64,000 nucleotides of DNA from Capitulum mitella (taxonomy: Eukaryota; Arthropoda; Thecostraca; Pollicipedomorpha; Pollicipedidae). The translations under genes were made by a program, and so were the position numbers. The notes below the pieces were generated by a model. The model made no database searches and was not told the origin of the DNA. It saw only the letters and a program-made list of their open reading frames with translations. The DNA is taken from assembly GCA_030062745.1 (NCBI GenBank), contig CP099839.1, forward strand, positions 25,409,324 to 25,473,323, given 5' to 3'. Shown here one piece after another: positions 34,762 through 46,479 of this stretch; the stretch's first letter is position 1; every line of letters begins with the position of its first letter.

Positions 34762-37700
34762 TGGGCCATCACTGCCCTCTCCCAGCTCCGCGAACGGCCA
34801 CCGCTCCGCACAGCGCGATCGCCACCCGTTGCTCTCGCTGCTCGTTTGTTTGCCTCGCGGTTCTCCCTGCGTGGAGACCCACCGTCGCGAACTGCAACAC
34901 CGCTGCGCCCTCTTGGAGGCAGAACAGCTTCACGCTGTCGACGATCGCGCTCGGCGGGTGACGCCGGTCCTCCGCACCTCAGGTCGCCGCCGCCACGTCG
35001 ACGCGTCAAGTCCCGACTGCGGCTGCGGCCGGCGCCGACGCCGACGCCGACGCGCCAGCGGCCACCGTCGGTGTCGATGCGTCGGATCGACGCGTGCGGA
35101 GCGGCGCGCGCGTGACTCAGGCCGCCGCGCTTCCTCGAACTTGGTGGACGGATCGGCGTGGGCCGACGAAAACAAGCGACTCAGTCGTGTCTGCCCGGAC
35201 GCGACACCATCGGAACGTCGACATCGGAACGTCGACACCAGTTGAGCCATGAAACGGAATACAAAACAGACTAGGCCGACATTTTTTCCTGTCGGGTTAT
35301 GCTTCAATGGCTCAAAAAAAGCAAAGAAAACCAGAGAAAGAAAACCGGCTTATTTTGAGTTTTTCTTCCGGTGCCAGATATTCATAGGATCGCGGACCAA
35401 CAATCCTACAAGACTTTTTTTGTTGTTGAAGGATTCCGGGTAGCCGGTCGTGCAAGCTGTTATGGTGTTCATAGCTGAGTCGTTCTTTGTAAGGCCAGTC
35501 CGGAATCTAACCCAGTGACGAACGCAAGTTGGTACGTTTCTTCCAACCCTCCGTCCTATTCTTTGCAGGCAACGAGGGTTAGGCCAAGATCGCCACTTCA
35601 AAAAATTCGCCCAATGAGGTCTTCCGCCCGGCCTAAGACCAAGACGATGCGACGCCAAATTTCAGCCCTACCCCGCTGAGGAACGTCTCAATGCGAGGTA
35701 CGCACGAGCAAAACCGGGCAACCTTGCACGAGGATCTGTTTCGTAATGTGTACCTGGTGCAGACGGCTACCATGAACGAACCGTTTTGCATAATGCGCCG
35801 TCGCTTGCATACATTTCAATTGGAAACAGTTCAAGTAGATGACAAGTGTTGAAGACCACCAAAGCGATGGGGTTGGAATAACCCTCGGAAATAAGCAACT
35901 GCCGCGCTGGCTAGCGACAGTGATAGTAGTGTCGACTAGCGGTTCGCATGGTCCGACGCAAACCCAATGCCTACGTCATGAAGCAGGCAGTCACATCCGC
36001 ACATCAGGCAGGCAACGAGGCAGTCAGGCAGCTGACAGTCGTTCTCCCCTCCCCGCAACGGCGCGGCGATCAGTCACAGTCGACCACCGCAAAGACGCGC
36101 ACACAGCTCGGATCACTTGTCTTGTATTGGATAACACAGCACCACAGCCGGCTAACGCGGGTGAGAACGATTACGGCCAAACACGCGCCACACACACGGC
36201 ATCCAGCGCCCCGCCTTCCGAGAGCACGCCCGCGACCTCCTGCCCATCTCACGCTATTTACTGAGTCCCGCGGGGTCACCGGCCGAGTCCCAGCCTGGCG
36301 AGACCGCAGCGGCGGGTGGAGGCGGGTCGGCCACATCGCCTGTGCCGGAGGAAGCATGGCGGGCGCGCCGTGTCAGCTGCCTGAGCTTGACACGTCCACG
36401 CACACTGTCTTAGTGGCGGGCCGAAAGGACGGGATCGAGGGGTCGACTGGTGGCTGCCCGAACCCACAGAGGACCAGCAGGGCCCCGTCAGGACAGACGC
36501 AGCGTGACGACATCGTCCGTGTCAGAGACCGCCAGTGGTGACGTCAGTCAGTCGTTCGCGGAGACGGGAGACTATGACCGGTTCGGGGGTTTGTTATAGT
36601 GCCAGGCCGTTGTTCAGTGTCGAATAATGCCGCACAGCATAGGGCAGCCGTCAACACCTCGTCATCGATGGACTGTGCGGAAACGGACTGCACGGAAGTT
36701 GAGCGGAAAACAAGGGAATTGTCGTCTACGCGACGCGTTTTGTCGAACTGCACGGAAAAGAATCGAAGACACATCGTACTGCGTCAAAAAGGCTTGTCAC
36801 GGAAGTGGGCATGCACAGAGTCAACCTAAATGCAGGACAAGGGAGCTCTGTCCGCTAATTTCTGACTACGGGTCACCGGTGTCGTCAGCTGACTCTCCTT
36901 CGTACTCAAAACCTACTTCCACGGCAACCCACCGATCCAACAAACGGAAGCCAGTAATACACGTACTGACGTACAGATCGTCTTTCCGCGCCAGCGGCAG
37001 ATCGCGGTTCGACCTTTGGCTTCATTTTTGTCCACATGTGGCAGTACGGAGTCAGCCACAACCAATACCATTGACATCAAACGCTGGGGTCGGTCCAACA
37101 CAAGCGGTGCTCTTCCTAACACCAGTGAATTCGAGGCCTCCCCATGTTTTCACCCAACTAACAGCATGAATCGAGTAATGCGACGACTGGCCCCCAAAGA
37201 GATCACCAAATTTAGCGTCGAACTTTTCAGGAAATTGGCGGTGAAATGGCCACGGTATGCACGCTTCTGGAATACAGCTTTCAAAACATATAAACAATTT
37301 CCCGGGAATTAGTGTAGGCATTTACAATGCCCGTGGTCGTGAACAATCTAGCCCAACAACCCCCCCCCAAAAAAAGTCCGTCAAACGACAACGATGTCAA
37401 GTAAACGTCCGTGGGTACACTTTTCTCACGCCAAGCCTCCGGAATACCGCACCCACATTAGCAGACAGACAGTGCACTGAGGCGGACACATGCCACGGCA
37501 GCGCCATCTACACACTGGCCAGGTCACACTGCGCCCGGCCAACCACAGCTTGCCGGGAGGGACACGGAGGCGGTCACGGCGTGATTCCGCCGTGTCCGCG
37601 GCCGGCCGCGGCGCCCTCCCACCAGAAGACCCCGGCAAAACAGAAGCGAATCGGACGCACGCCAATCAAACGTAAATACTTGAATCACAGCAGAACGTAA

Positions 37701-37867
37701 CTAGAATAATGGTTATCTTGGGGAATGTAGCACAAATCCCCGCGCACCAAGTCATGGATAACACTGTTCACACCTGCACGCGAGCGTCCATAAATACAGC
37801 CTCGGCGTCTTAAACTGGGACAGGAGGCCACCTGCAGTAGAAGAGTGGGGGCAGGGGCACCCCCACT
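34762..37867. other. No recognisable gene between membrane-protein start and TMEM243
   Basis: 34.76-35.25 kb is very GC-rich, with GCCGAC triplet runs near 35,030, and may be the promoter/5' leader of the minus-strand gene. 35.25-37.85 kb has mixed composition with no frame I can support. The TMEM243 3' untranslated region should lie at its right end. Confidence 0.4.
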
Positions 37868-37999
37868 TCAAGGCTTCGGTGGTGCGGGCAGGTGGAAATA
37901 CAGATTCGCGCAGATGCAGAGGAGCACGATGCAGAAGGCGTTGAAGAAGATGAGGACGCGGAACTTTGGGTCCATATCGCCCTGTCTGTACCAGAAGAT
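37868..37999 (-). CDS. TMEM243: TMEM243 exon 3 (last exon)
   Basis: Forty-three codons and a TGA (37870-37868). It encodes IFWYRQGDMDPKFRVLIFF, then a membrane segment ending CICANLYFH and a short Pro-rich tail. Human TMEM243 has YWYRQGDLEPKFRKLIYY and CICANLYFH. The acceptor is TTTTTTCGCACAG, phase 0. The tail after YFH (LPAPPKP) differs from the human end. Confidence 0.95.
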   Translation of the reverse strand: MFWYRQGDMDPKFRVLIFFNAFCIVLLCICANLYFHLPAPPKP

Positions 38000-38562
38000 C
38001 TGTGCGAAAAAAGTTGAACGTAGTGACATCTATCGGCAATGTCGTAAGTACCGATTGAGAACGTTTCCGTCTACTACAACGCCAAGAATACGTTACCATA
38101 CGTTTTCTATTTTCTGCACTTTGAAACGCAGTTCAATGGATTCAGAACAGGGAAGTCTACCAATACGCTTGAATATTCCGAAAGCTAGTCCTCAGTAAAA
38201 ATCACATACTTAGCAATGTTCAGCTCTGGCTGGATGATAGAGACATCGCGGTTTTTGAGCGTACAGCATTAACAATGTTCCAGTGTGTGCATCGTTCAGA
38301 ACAACTGCTCCTACTACAACATTCTTCATCAACACAGTTAACGACCCATACCATTCGTGCTATAAGCAAACACCAAAGACAAAAAAATATATGAAAGCCC
38401 TCATGCAAATTACCGCTCCACGGAAAGCCGGAGGGAGTTGAAAAGGTCACGTGTCACAAAGGACAAGTACAATTTCGGTACAATTTTCCAGCCCTGCCTA
38501 CGACATTAGGCTGCAAACTGGATAGCGCCACAATTACCCGACCACAGGCAGGAGCCACCCAC

Positions 38563-38718
38563 CACAGTAAGATGTGACGCGCAGATGAGGACGATGATGA
38601 CGCCGAAGAAGATGTTGTTGCCGCGCGGCGAGTGCTCGTGGAAGACGAAGGCGCTGATGAGCGTGACGAACACGACCAGCGCCGTGAGGAAGCCCACCAC
38701 CAGGTTGATGGCTCTTTC
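38563..38718 (-). CDS. TMEM243: TMEM243 exon 2
   Basis: Fifty-two codons, phase 0 both sides: ERAINLVVGFLTALVVFVTL, ISAFVFHEHSPRGNNIFFGV and a second hydrophobic stretch ending SHLTV. Human has RIINLVVGSLTSLLILVTLI, SAFVF and LNIFF. The acceptor is GAATGGTTGCAG. The donor is GTG/GTGGGT, chosen because it gives the same residue count as human between NIFF and WYRQ. Confidence 0.95.
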
Positions 38719-39140
38719 CTGCAACCATTCTTTTGAAACCCGCGTTTCTGGATCGTAACCGACCTCCCAGGCTTACGACAGTACCAGCAGTAGCCGCCCG
38801 CCTAAGATGAGACAGCGCAGTACGCGAGGCCACAGGCTGTTTGGCAACGGGCCAACAACATAACGACAACCGACAGCGCACAACGAACAAAGCACAACCA
38901 ACCAAACTTCCTACCAAAAACGGCAAAGACGGTGGCCATGTCAGAACGCTCACAACATACCCACAGCACTGCATGAAAGAACAAGCGAGTGAATCAACAA
39001 GTTCTGACTACGACCGCACGATTCCCGTTAGCTGTGTCTCACGCGCCACGGCCAGACAGCTAAGCAGCAGGCGCCAGCAGCATTACCGCACACCGCAGCA
39101 ACGACAGCAGCGGCATCACCAGACACTATGACATTACACT

Positions 39141-39385
39141 ACTGGACACCACAGTGGCAATACTACCGGATACCACGACAGCGGTACCAACAGACACCAC
39201 ACCAGCAGCATCAACGGACACCACAGCAGCGGCATCTCCGGACATCACAGCAGCAACATAACTGGACAATACAACACCACAACCGGACAACACAACCGCA
39301 TCGCCGGACACCACACAGCCGCATCGCCGGACCCCGCCACAGCGGCATCCCCGAACACCACAACAACGACAGCTCCCGGCTCCGT
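39141..39385. repeat. 24-bp minisatellite in TMEM243 intron 1
   Basis: About ten units of the form CCGGACACCACAGCAGCGGC then ATC. The first five, starting at 39141, 39165, 39189, 39213 and 39237, are exactly 24 bp; later units vary from 21 to 24. The array ends close to the exon 1 donor at 39401. The Thr/Gln/His-rich plus-strand frame across it is a repeat artefact. Confidence 0.92.
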
Positions 39386-39401
39386 CAGCAGCACCACTGA
39401 C

Positions 39402-39494
39402 CCTGGGCCTGGATTCGCTGTTGCCGAAGAGCGGCCGCTCCAGGTCCGGGAAGGCCGCCCTGGAGCCGATCAGGGGCGTCGTGTGGCTGTCCAT
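39402..39494 (-). CDS. TMEM243: TMEM243 exon 1 (start codon)
   Basis: Thirty-one codons from ATG 39494 containing DLERPLFGNSESRPR, aligning to human LDNRPLFGETSAKDR. The donor is AGG/GTCAGT, phase 0. Joined exons give a 126-residue small protein with four hydrophobic segments; human TMEM243 is 118 residues. Its molecular function is not established. The gene is compact (1.6 kb) next to a MITE placed about 0.2 kb upstream of the start codon. Confidence 0.9.
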
Positions 39495-39707
39495 CCCTCC
39501 GCTGGGCGGCCGCGCGAGCCTGCGAAGCGGGACGCCCGGTCAGCACGGCCCAGTCGCCACACGGACACCGGCACGCCGTCTGGAGTAGACACGTGATTCG
39601 CCGCCGGCTGACACAGGAAGGGGGCGGGGGCGGCTGGGGTCCCCTCCCCGTCTGCCACTCGACGGCCGCCGGTGAAGACAAAGGGAAGACCGAAACGTCG
39701 GACGATG

Positions 39708-40008
39708 CAGGGATGGGAATTCGGTTCCTGTTCTTGGTGTCGGAACATAATTTTTCTTTGGAGGCAACATTTTGCTGAGTAATATCGATTTAAGCTGGTG
39801 CTCTTGGTGCAAGTCAGTTACGACATCATAAGTGCTTCTTACTAAGTGGAAACAGAGTCATGTGCTTGCAGAGTTAGAAATTTGTAAATTTGGTAATAAT
39901 GTAGCTTTTGGTGGAGGCACAAGACTAAACTTTTGGTATGTAAAATACTTTTGGGGTATATGTGTCCTGACATTGCTCGACACAAAAACAACATCTTTTC
40001 CAACCCTG
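39708..40008. mobile_element. Second hAT-like MITE copy, 301 bp, upstream of TMEM243
   Basis: The left end is CAGGGATGGGAATTC and the reversed right end is CAGGGTTGGAAAAG. Both carry a GTGTCGGA/GTGTCGAG block. Its left subterminal sequence (TTGGTGTCGGAACATAAT, TCTTTGGAGG) matches the intron-1 element at 8731 (CTGGTGTCGGAGTACAAA, CCTTTGGAGT), so they belong to one family. Flanks GGACGATG and CGAAGGTG agree at 5 of 8 positions, which suggests an old, decayed target duplication. Confidence 0.7.
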
Positions 40009-40298
40009 CGAAGGTGGCAATAATTTTCCGGCTGAGGTTCTCGTCAGGAGCGTTGCTTACTACACTCCTGATGGGACAACGGTCCGAGCATCAGTAAGAA
40101 CAAGACGCCATCTCCTCACCAGCATTCCGCAAAACGTCCCAACTACCCGAAATTCCTCAGCCGTTTCAAAATCTTCCCTTACTAATAAAGTAAACAAGTG
40201 ACCCTAGCATGCTCCCAGATTTTGGCCATGTGAGGAAAGAGCAACAGTAGGTGAGGCTGGTTTTAATATCAAATGACAGGCAGAAACGGCAAGACATT

Positions 40299-40376
40299 AC
40301 GTTCCGTCGCTAGGCCACCTTCAGGAGTTAGTAAACAATTTTCATCACTCCTGAAAATGACCTAGTGTCGAAACGT
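40299..40376. repeat. Imperfect 30-bp inverted repeat with 18-bp loop
   Basis: ACGTTCCGTCGCTAGGCCAC and CTTCAGGAGT (40299-40328) pair with ACTCCTGAAAATGACCTAG and TGTCGAAACGT (40347-40376), with 24 of 30 positions complementary. The word CGAAACGT after a GACCTAG block is seen in many eukaryotic inverted-repeat elements. It is probably a remnant of one. Confidence 0.75.
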
Positions 40377-40549
40377 AGGGTGTGGTATTCATGCATACTT
40401 CAAAACATGTGAAACCAGCCTCTTCTGAAATAAACATGATGATTCTTTCCTAATCATAAAATACGGCGTCACGAATCTTATATACGGCTTTCTGATATAT
40501 GACTACTGGTCGCTGGTGACTGAGTGACTGCTAAGTTGTATGTAGTTAA

Positions 40550-40588
40550 GCAAGACATACATACAACTAAGTTGTATGTATGTCTTGC
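40550..40588. repeat. Near-perfect palindrome: 19-bp arms, 1-nt spacer
   Basis: GCAAGACATACATACAACT (40550-40568), a single A, then its exact reverse complement (40570-40588). A further partial copy of AAGTTGTATGTA lies just upstream at 40533. Confidence 0.95.
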
Positions 40589-43500
40589 ACCTACATGTTT
40601 TTATTCCTGCATTCATGACTCAGGGCAGTAATAGCCACACCTCACTGCAGACTGCCCTGCAGCTGTAATACATACATAATGCATATCATCAGCAATGGAG
40701 CTTACCTTTGTCTCACTAGGGCTGCCTAAGCTAGTTTCTACAGACAGGAGGCAAAGGATCCGGAATTAATTTGCAACTTATCTTTTTCCAACTGAGTTTA
40801 TATATATATGTGAAAATATAAATTTATTGTGACCAAATACATTCGAAATTCCACATACATTGATGTAAGAGATAAACTGCAAAAGAATGGCATTTAAAGT
40901 TCGAGTTATGCATCAAAGGGCACTTTCATTGCAGTGACCACCACCACCCTACAACATGATGCAGAGGTCTTGAAATCTCAAGCATGATAACTAATCAGAA
41001 GATTCACTGTATGCATGTTCAATGACTGGATCAGAAGGCTCGACTAACATACCATCTTTGGATACTACGAAGAACTATGTTGGATGAGGAGTGCTCTCAC
41101 AGGTGGCACTAACCCCAACCAATGCAGGAGATGCCAGTAATCAGACAGTGGTTCTCGATCAAAACCAATGAAGAGAAACAAGCATTACTTACAAGATGTT
41201 GTTGCAAATGGGAACCTACAACCCCACTTCCCATGAAAAACATTTCAGATTATATGAAGCTCATTAAAGCATTGCCAATATCATTGAACTATATGATGTT
41301 TATCAAAGGTTTTGTCATCTATTTACCCTTTTGTTTGGAAAAATGAAAGCAACTTAGTGCTGAGGATGTTAATGTTTACATGACACCTGTGAACAAAAAA
41401 ACTAGTAAAATAATGAAACCAGATAAAAATTTGTCATTGTGATGGGCCCAATACACTCTTTTTCACATCCACAAATATGAAAAAGTGTACTCGAAGAACT
41501 CACATCCAGGATTATGCTGCAAAAGAATATTTGCCATTACAATCAGTAAGTTCTGACATATCTCTGCACACATAAATGCAATCTTCATGGTGCAATTGGC
41601 AACATTTTTTTGCAAAGGATGACATTTGCACTGAGGTCACTAGCTTGTTGCCATTAACTTATTTTTGCTAGCCTAACCTAAACTTAACCAGTCATGACAT
41701 ATTCAAATCCAACCTGTCTCAACATGCCTTAAATAGCCAAACTAAATGTGATTTAACTTAATACAACAGCAACATCAGATGAATATTTCCCATGACAGTA
41801 TATCATGCTATTAGCTATTCTGTGGTGTCTCACAACTTCATACACGCATGACAGCTGATTCATTTTTGGCACTGTACAATTCAATCTGTCAACCATGTAT
41901 TCATTTTGAGATGTTGGTTTTATGCTAAATAAACTTTGGTAGAAGTTATCTTTTGGTCTTCAACAGCAACATGTGAATGATTGTGGCTATGTACTTTGGT
42001 TATTGTAATGAAACGTGGTAGCAACATTTATAGTGGCTCAGCTGAAAAATGCACAAAAAATGATTGGCAAATTTCACCTAGACTAACCATCACATTCAAG
42101 AAAATCATTCCTGCCATGAATAAGAATGAGCAGGTTATACTGAAGCACCTTGTAAAAATGGGGGCATTTTCTTAAGATTTACAAATACTATAGCTGGTTG
42201 GAGTACTTTCTTACTTTATGACTTTACAGTCTGGTGTCTAAACAGTTGTCGGCCAAACTGCATCAGTTTTAATTAAAAACCAAACTGTCACTGTCAGCAT
42301 GCCATTCTGGTTCATAAAATTACAGTTACAAGGAGCATTGTTTTGAGTATAGGCAGCAAAGACATGAAAAAGGAGCTGTGCCACAATATAGCAGCAAAAT
42401 TTCCCAACAACACTGTGCATATCAGCAGCAAAAAGTTGGCCTACACAGGATGCCCTGACAAGTTGCCAGAACAGAAAAAAATTACACATGATTAAGCTCT
42501 TACTACAACCAATTCTACCAAAACCAAAGTGGTATAAATAACAATAACAATAGTATAAAAGTGGAAGCAAGAGCAACACTGGAACCTTGAGAAGCAGGCA
42601 TGGCTTAAATCAAATAATACGAATCCTCCTCATGCACATAATTCACCCACATCTGCATGATGGTGCCATATGCCACTGCATCATGCTCCACACTGCACAT
42701 CTTTGTTAGACATTAACAGCAATCAGTATGTCTTGTGTGATTTTTTGCATCTGTAATGGTACTCTGAAGTGATGACATTAGAAATGGCATGCAGAGACAC
42801 ATGATAAGGCCACAAAAGACTTCTGTTCATTTTGCAGATCTAAAGCACCGAGTACCTGCACTATCAACACAGTTTTTCCACTGAGGATTACAGATAACAC
42901 AAGGGCAGAGCTTATGTTGTATCACAAATGCTTCCATAATAACTGGGATATTCAAAGTCCTAATACTAAGATATTCCATTTCCTACTTAAACAACATCTA
43001 CAGCACCTCTTTACAGCTGAACAGGTGGGGGTGGGAACTGCAAGGATGTCCACATCTTCAACTAGAGCCACAAAATATCTCAAAAGGGATGACATCATTC
43101 TGGTTTCTTATTTCTGAAGTTAGTCAGTCACTACTGGCTATTGGATGCAATGTTAAGAATTGAATAATGAATTATACAAGTATTATTACTGTTCTACATC
43201 TCTTCTATGCAAATATAAGTTTGCTGTGGGTTAGTCTGCAAAAGAAGGTAGGTCTTGATAACAATGTTTTATTTTTCCAGAATACCAAAACTAAAAATGA
43301 TGTCCATTTTCCTATCAGTCACAAAGTAGTGGGTACATCCTGCAAACCACATCTATAGGAAGGGTTTGTTCACCAATTCTGCTCCAATTATCTTGTTGAC
43401 ACTGGTGACATGGTTTGTATACTGGGTTGCTGAGTGTTGAATATGTTAACTTGAATTATGTTAGGTCATTTCACTGACATGTTCTGTGCTTGCTGCAGGT

Positions 43501-44988
43501 TACTGTGTGCTCATCAAAAATCAGATCAACTTAGGTTGGTTGGGTTAAAACAATTGTCATAAGGCAAAAATCCTTTATCAAAACTAGGAATGTACAAAAA
43601 CATCATACCCTAACAGAATGCTGCTTAAGTTTAGACTTTTAATGTCCAGCTTATAGAATTTATGCCCTCAATATTGTGGTTCAGATTATGGGATGGTGCA
43701 GCCTTCAGTCATGTGACACATTTCTACAATGCACTTATTTCCCAGCAAAAAATAGCATAAGTGGTATAAAACCCATGCAACAGATGGTTTCAAAGCAACA
43801 ACTGCAACACGGTGCAGCATAATACCACTGAAATATGAAGAATGCAAAAAATACAGAACATTGTCACTCCATTTGCCACTGACTGCCATGTTACTTCTGT
43901 TTGGTTTCTGCTGGGAATCTCTGGTAACAAGTTCAGAAAGGGCAATTCCCAAAGTTAGGGCATTTTGGACCACATGACATCATCAGTATAATCAGACTTA
44001 ATGAATAAAAAACAAGATTCACAAGATACTTGTTGCATATGGGATAATCCATACAGAAGCATCGTACAATTCACAACACATGATAACACAATTACTACAG
44101 CTATTTGAATGACAATTCAGCTTTCTATTCATGACATCATATAAGGTAATATGGCATGGGGTTCAACTTTACATCAGGTAATGTTGGCGGGAAGCAGCTA
44201 GTCTGTCCAATGGTTTGTTCACTGTTTTCTACACCCATGGCTTCAACTAAGTGCTGTCCTTCTAGTTGCCATGCTAAATGCTTGCCTCCCGCTACACAGT
44301 ATAATGTTCACTTCAAGACCCACCACATAATCTTACCTGGAATGACCCGAAATGAAATATTCTGCAAAACAGAAACGGCGCCTACACGTTACGCTCTGCT
44401 GTGCGACTGCATCGTAACTTGAGCATGAAACCAAATTGCGTCACTTATCGTCTCTAGATGACCATAGCTGTCACTCCAGCTATCTATTTTCCAGATTGGT
44501 TGGATTTTCCGACCTTGAATGAACTATTGGATCTATCTAGTTATCCACTGAATGTATTTTGTGTGGTGTTCTTCCCAGTTTTTTGCTTATTTTTGTGATA
44601 TCAAGAACCGATTGTTTTCGAAAGGTTATACCAGAAAAGGGCAAAACCACATTTGGTATGCTTCTTTGTAAACTAGAAAGAAGCATGTGCTTCAAACGCA
44701 GATGAAAACCACAAAATCTGAAGTTTTCATGACACTGGATAATATCAATACCATTTTTCTTTAAAGTAAAAGGAGGAGATGCCTTTTATACCATTTTGAT
44801 ACTATATACTGAAAATCACCTGTTCTACACTACCGACATCTTGCGGTACTTTTCCTAAGTTTTCCGATACACAAACTTCTGGATTTGTTGAACGCAGAAC
44901 GCTGGGCGAAGCAGGAAGATGTGCGCGTTGTAGGAGCTGCTGGTCAAGCTGTGCTGGGAGTTTGTGCGCCGGACGAGAACCTAGGCCA

Positions 44989-46068
44989 ATGGGTGATTTG
45001 CAATTTACTGTTCCCTGTAATATTGGTGCCATTTGCTCGGATATTGCGCCAGCAACAACTTCAGGAGGCTCGTTTTTCATGAGCACAACAAGTCCGTCAT
45101 TGACGAAAGCAGAAGAGCACCGAGGACCGGCGATGCAGCAAGATGATTTGCTGATTGAGAAAACTCTAAGCAATTCACCGCCTCATCTTTCATCAAGCAC
45201 AGAAGCATCCAGTGAAGAGGGTCAAAGATTTAGTGAAGATAGCCAAAATGTTTTGGGTCTCAGCAATGTTTTGGCAAATCATACTGGGAACCAGGAGAAG
45301 TTGAAGTCATTGGACAAGAATGGCTTGGTGGACCATTCAGGTTTAGCACAGAATGTCAGTGGTGCAAGTGGTCTTTCGAACAGCATTGGTCTGGGCACAC
45401 CCCTCCATCTTGGCCAGTCGTATTCTGAGAGCAATCCTGTCATGCTAAATGGCAGCTTGAGTGGTTCTCATTCAAGCCTTTGGTCAACAAGCTCTGTGGA
45501 TGATAGCTTTCTTAGTGGCATGCAGGCCCTAAATGGTGCATCATACCAAAGTCAGTTTCCACCATACTCGCAAATGCCTAACTCAAGCCCAAATGCCATT
45601 ATGGGTGCCAGTCTGGGTGCACAGTTTGGGATGGCACAGCAGAACCCTTCTCAGAGGAGGGCCATCACAGGTTCTCACAACCTGCCACCCAGCAGACCTC
45701 AGAATCCCTACATGGCCGGTAAGGGATACCCAGCCTGGTCCACTGTCAGTGCTCCACAGCCCCAGCAGAACAGCTGGGGTGCAGGACTGCAGGCTCAGCA
45801 CAACATGGCTGGCATGCCTGGGTGGAACCGTGGCAGACAGGTCTCAAGTCTCAGCCCCCTGGCACCCATGTCTGCAAATATGCCTGCAAACATGGCAAGC
45901 ATGAACAGGAAATATAGCCCAACTTTCAATCAGGGTGGTGGAGGCATGGTGCTCTCCCCCAACAAGTTCAGAAGAAGCACATCTTATCCAGGAAAAGGAC
46001 CCTTTGGGCCAAACCCACCACCATATGAATTGTCTGGAACTGAAGAAAAGGACATGTTGGCATATCAG
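44989..46068 (+). CDS. orb2: CPEB2/3/4-class (Orb2-like) RNA-binding protein, first coding exon
   Basis: A 360-codon exon from ATG 44989 (MGDLQFTVPC; vertebrate CPEB4 also starts MGD) to a donor CAG/GTATGT, phase 0. The protein is a low-complexity Ser/Asn/Gln/Met/Pro-rich region, as expected for the N-terminal half of CPEBs, without a long poly-Gln. Near the end are QNSWGAGLQ, GWNRGRQ, YSPTFNQGGGGMVLSPNKFR and RSTSYPG. These correspond in order to the vertebrate WG-rich, SPLKK and PPKFTRST segment, and RRSTS is a likely basophilic kinase site. CPEBs bind 3' UTR U-rich elements and control poly(A) length and translation. The RRMs and zinc-binding ZZ domain must lie beyond the window. A longer in-frame opening to 44962 lacks an ATG. 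MSTTSP at 45079 is an alternative start. The family call rests on aligned motifs across three exons. Confidence 0.75.
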
Positions 46069-46479
46069 GTATGTGACATGAGTGCTGTACTTTCATGCTC
46101 TTGTCTGGGTTAATATCCAGACAAAGTAATGTAAACTGATGCACCATGAAGTTGGGTTTTGTTTTGCACACTTTGAATAGTTGTGATGCAGATAATTGCA
46201 GTCCAGCATGACAGTGTCCTGAAATAGTGTTTTGGACAAGCAGGAAGATGACAAATTATTAGAATGGTGACAGTGTCTTGAAATAGTTTTTTGGACATAC
46301 AAGAAGATAAAAATTATGGGAGTGACATAAAACATTTTGATCATGGTCATGAGTAAATTTTGCATTTAGTAGAGGACTAAGTACAGTGCTTCAGATGTTT
46401 ATATAGCAACCAGCTCAGCTGTAAGGCTTTTCAGTCAATAGGAGGCCTTGATAATTTCATGCATCCTGTTGATTCACAC

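Larger units (their letters stand above)
40009..44988. other. CpG-poor AT-rich block upstream of the CPEB-like gene
   Basis: Apart from the inverted repeats listed, I see no gene. Sequence is rich in TG/CA and very poor in CG from about 40.4 to 44.3 kb. Small frames are present but none has a recognisable domain. The right part (about 44.3-44.99 kb) should hold the 5' leader of the CPEB-like gene. Confidence 0.5.

Noticed and set aside
39128..39400. Thr/Gln/His-rich plus-strand frame and its Val/Ser-rich antisense
   Set aside because: Both are the 24-bp minisatellite inside TMEM243 intron 1.
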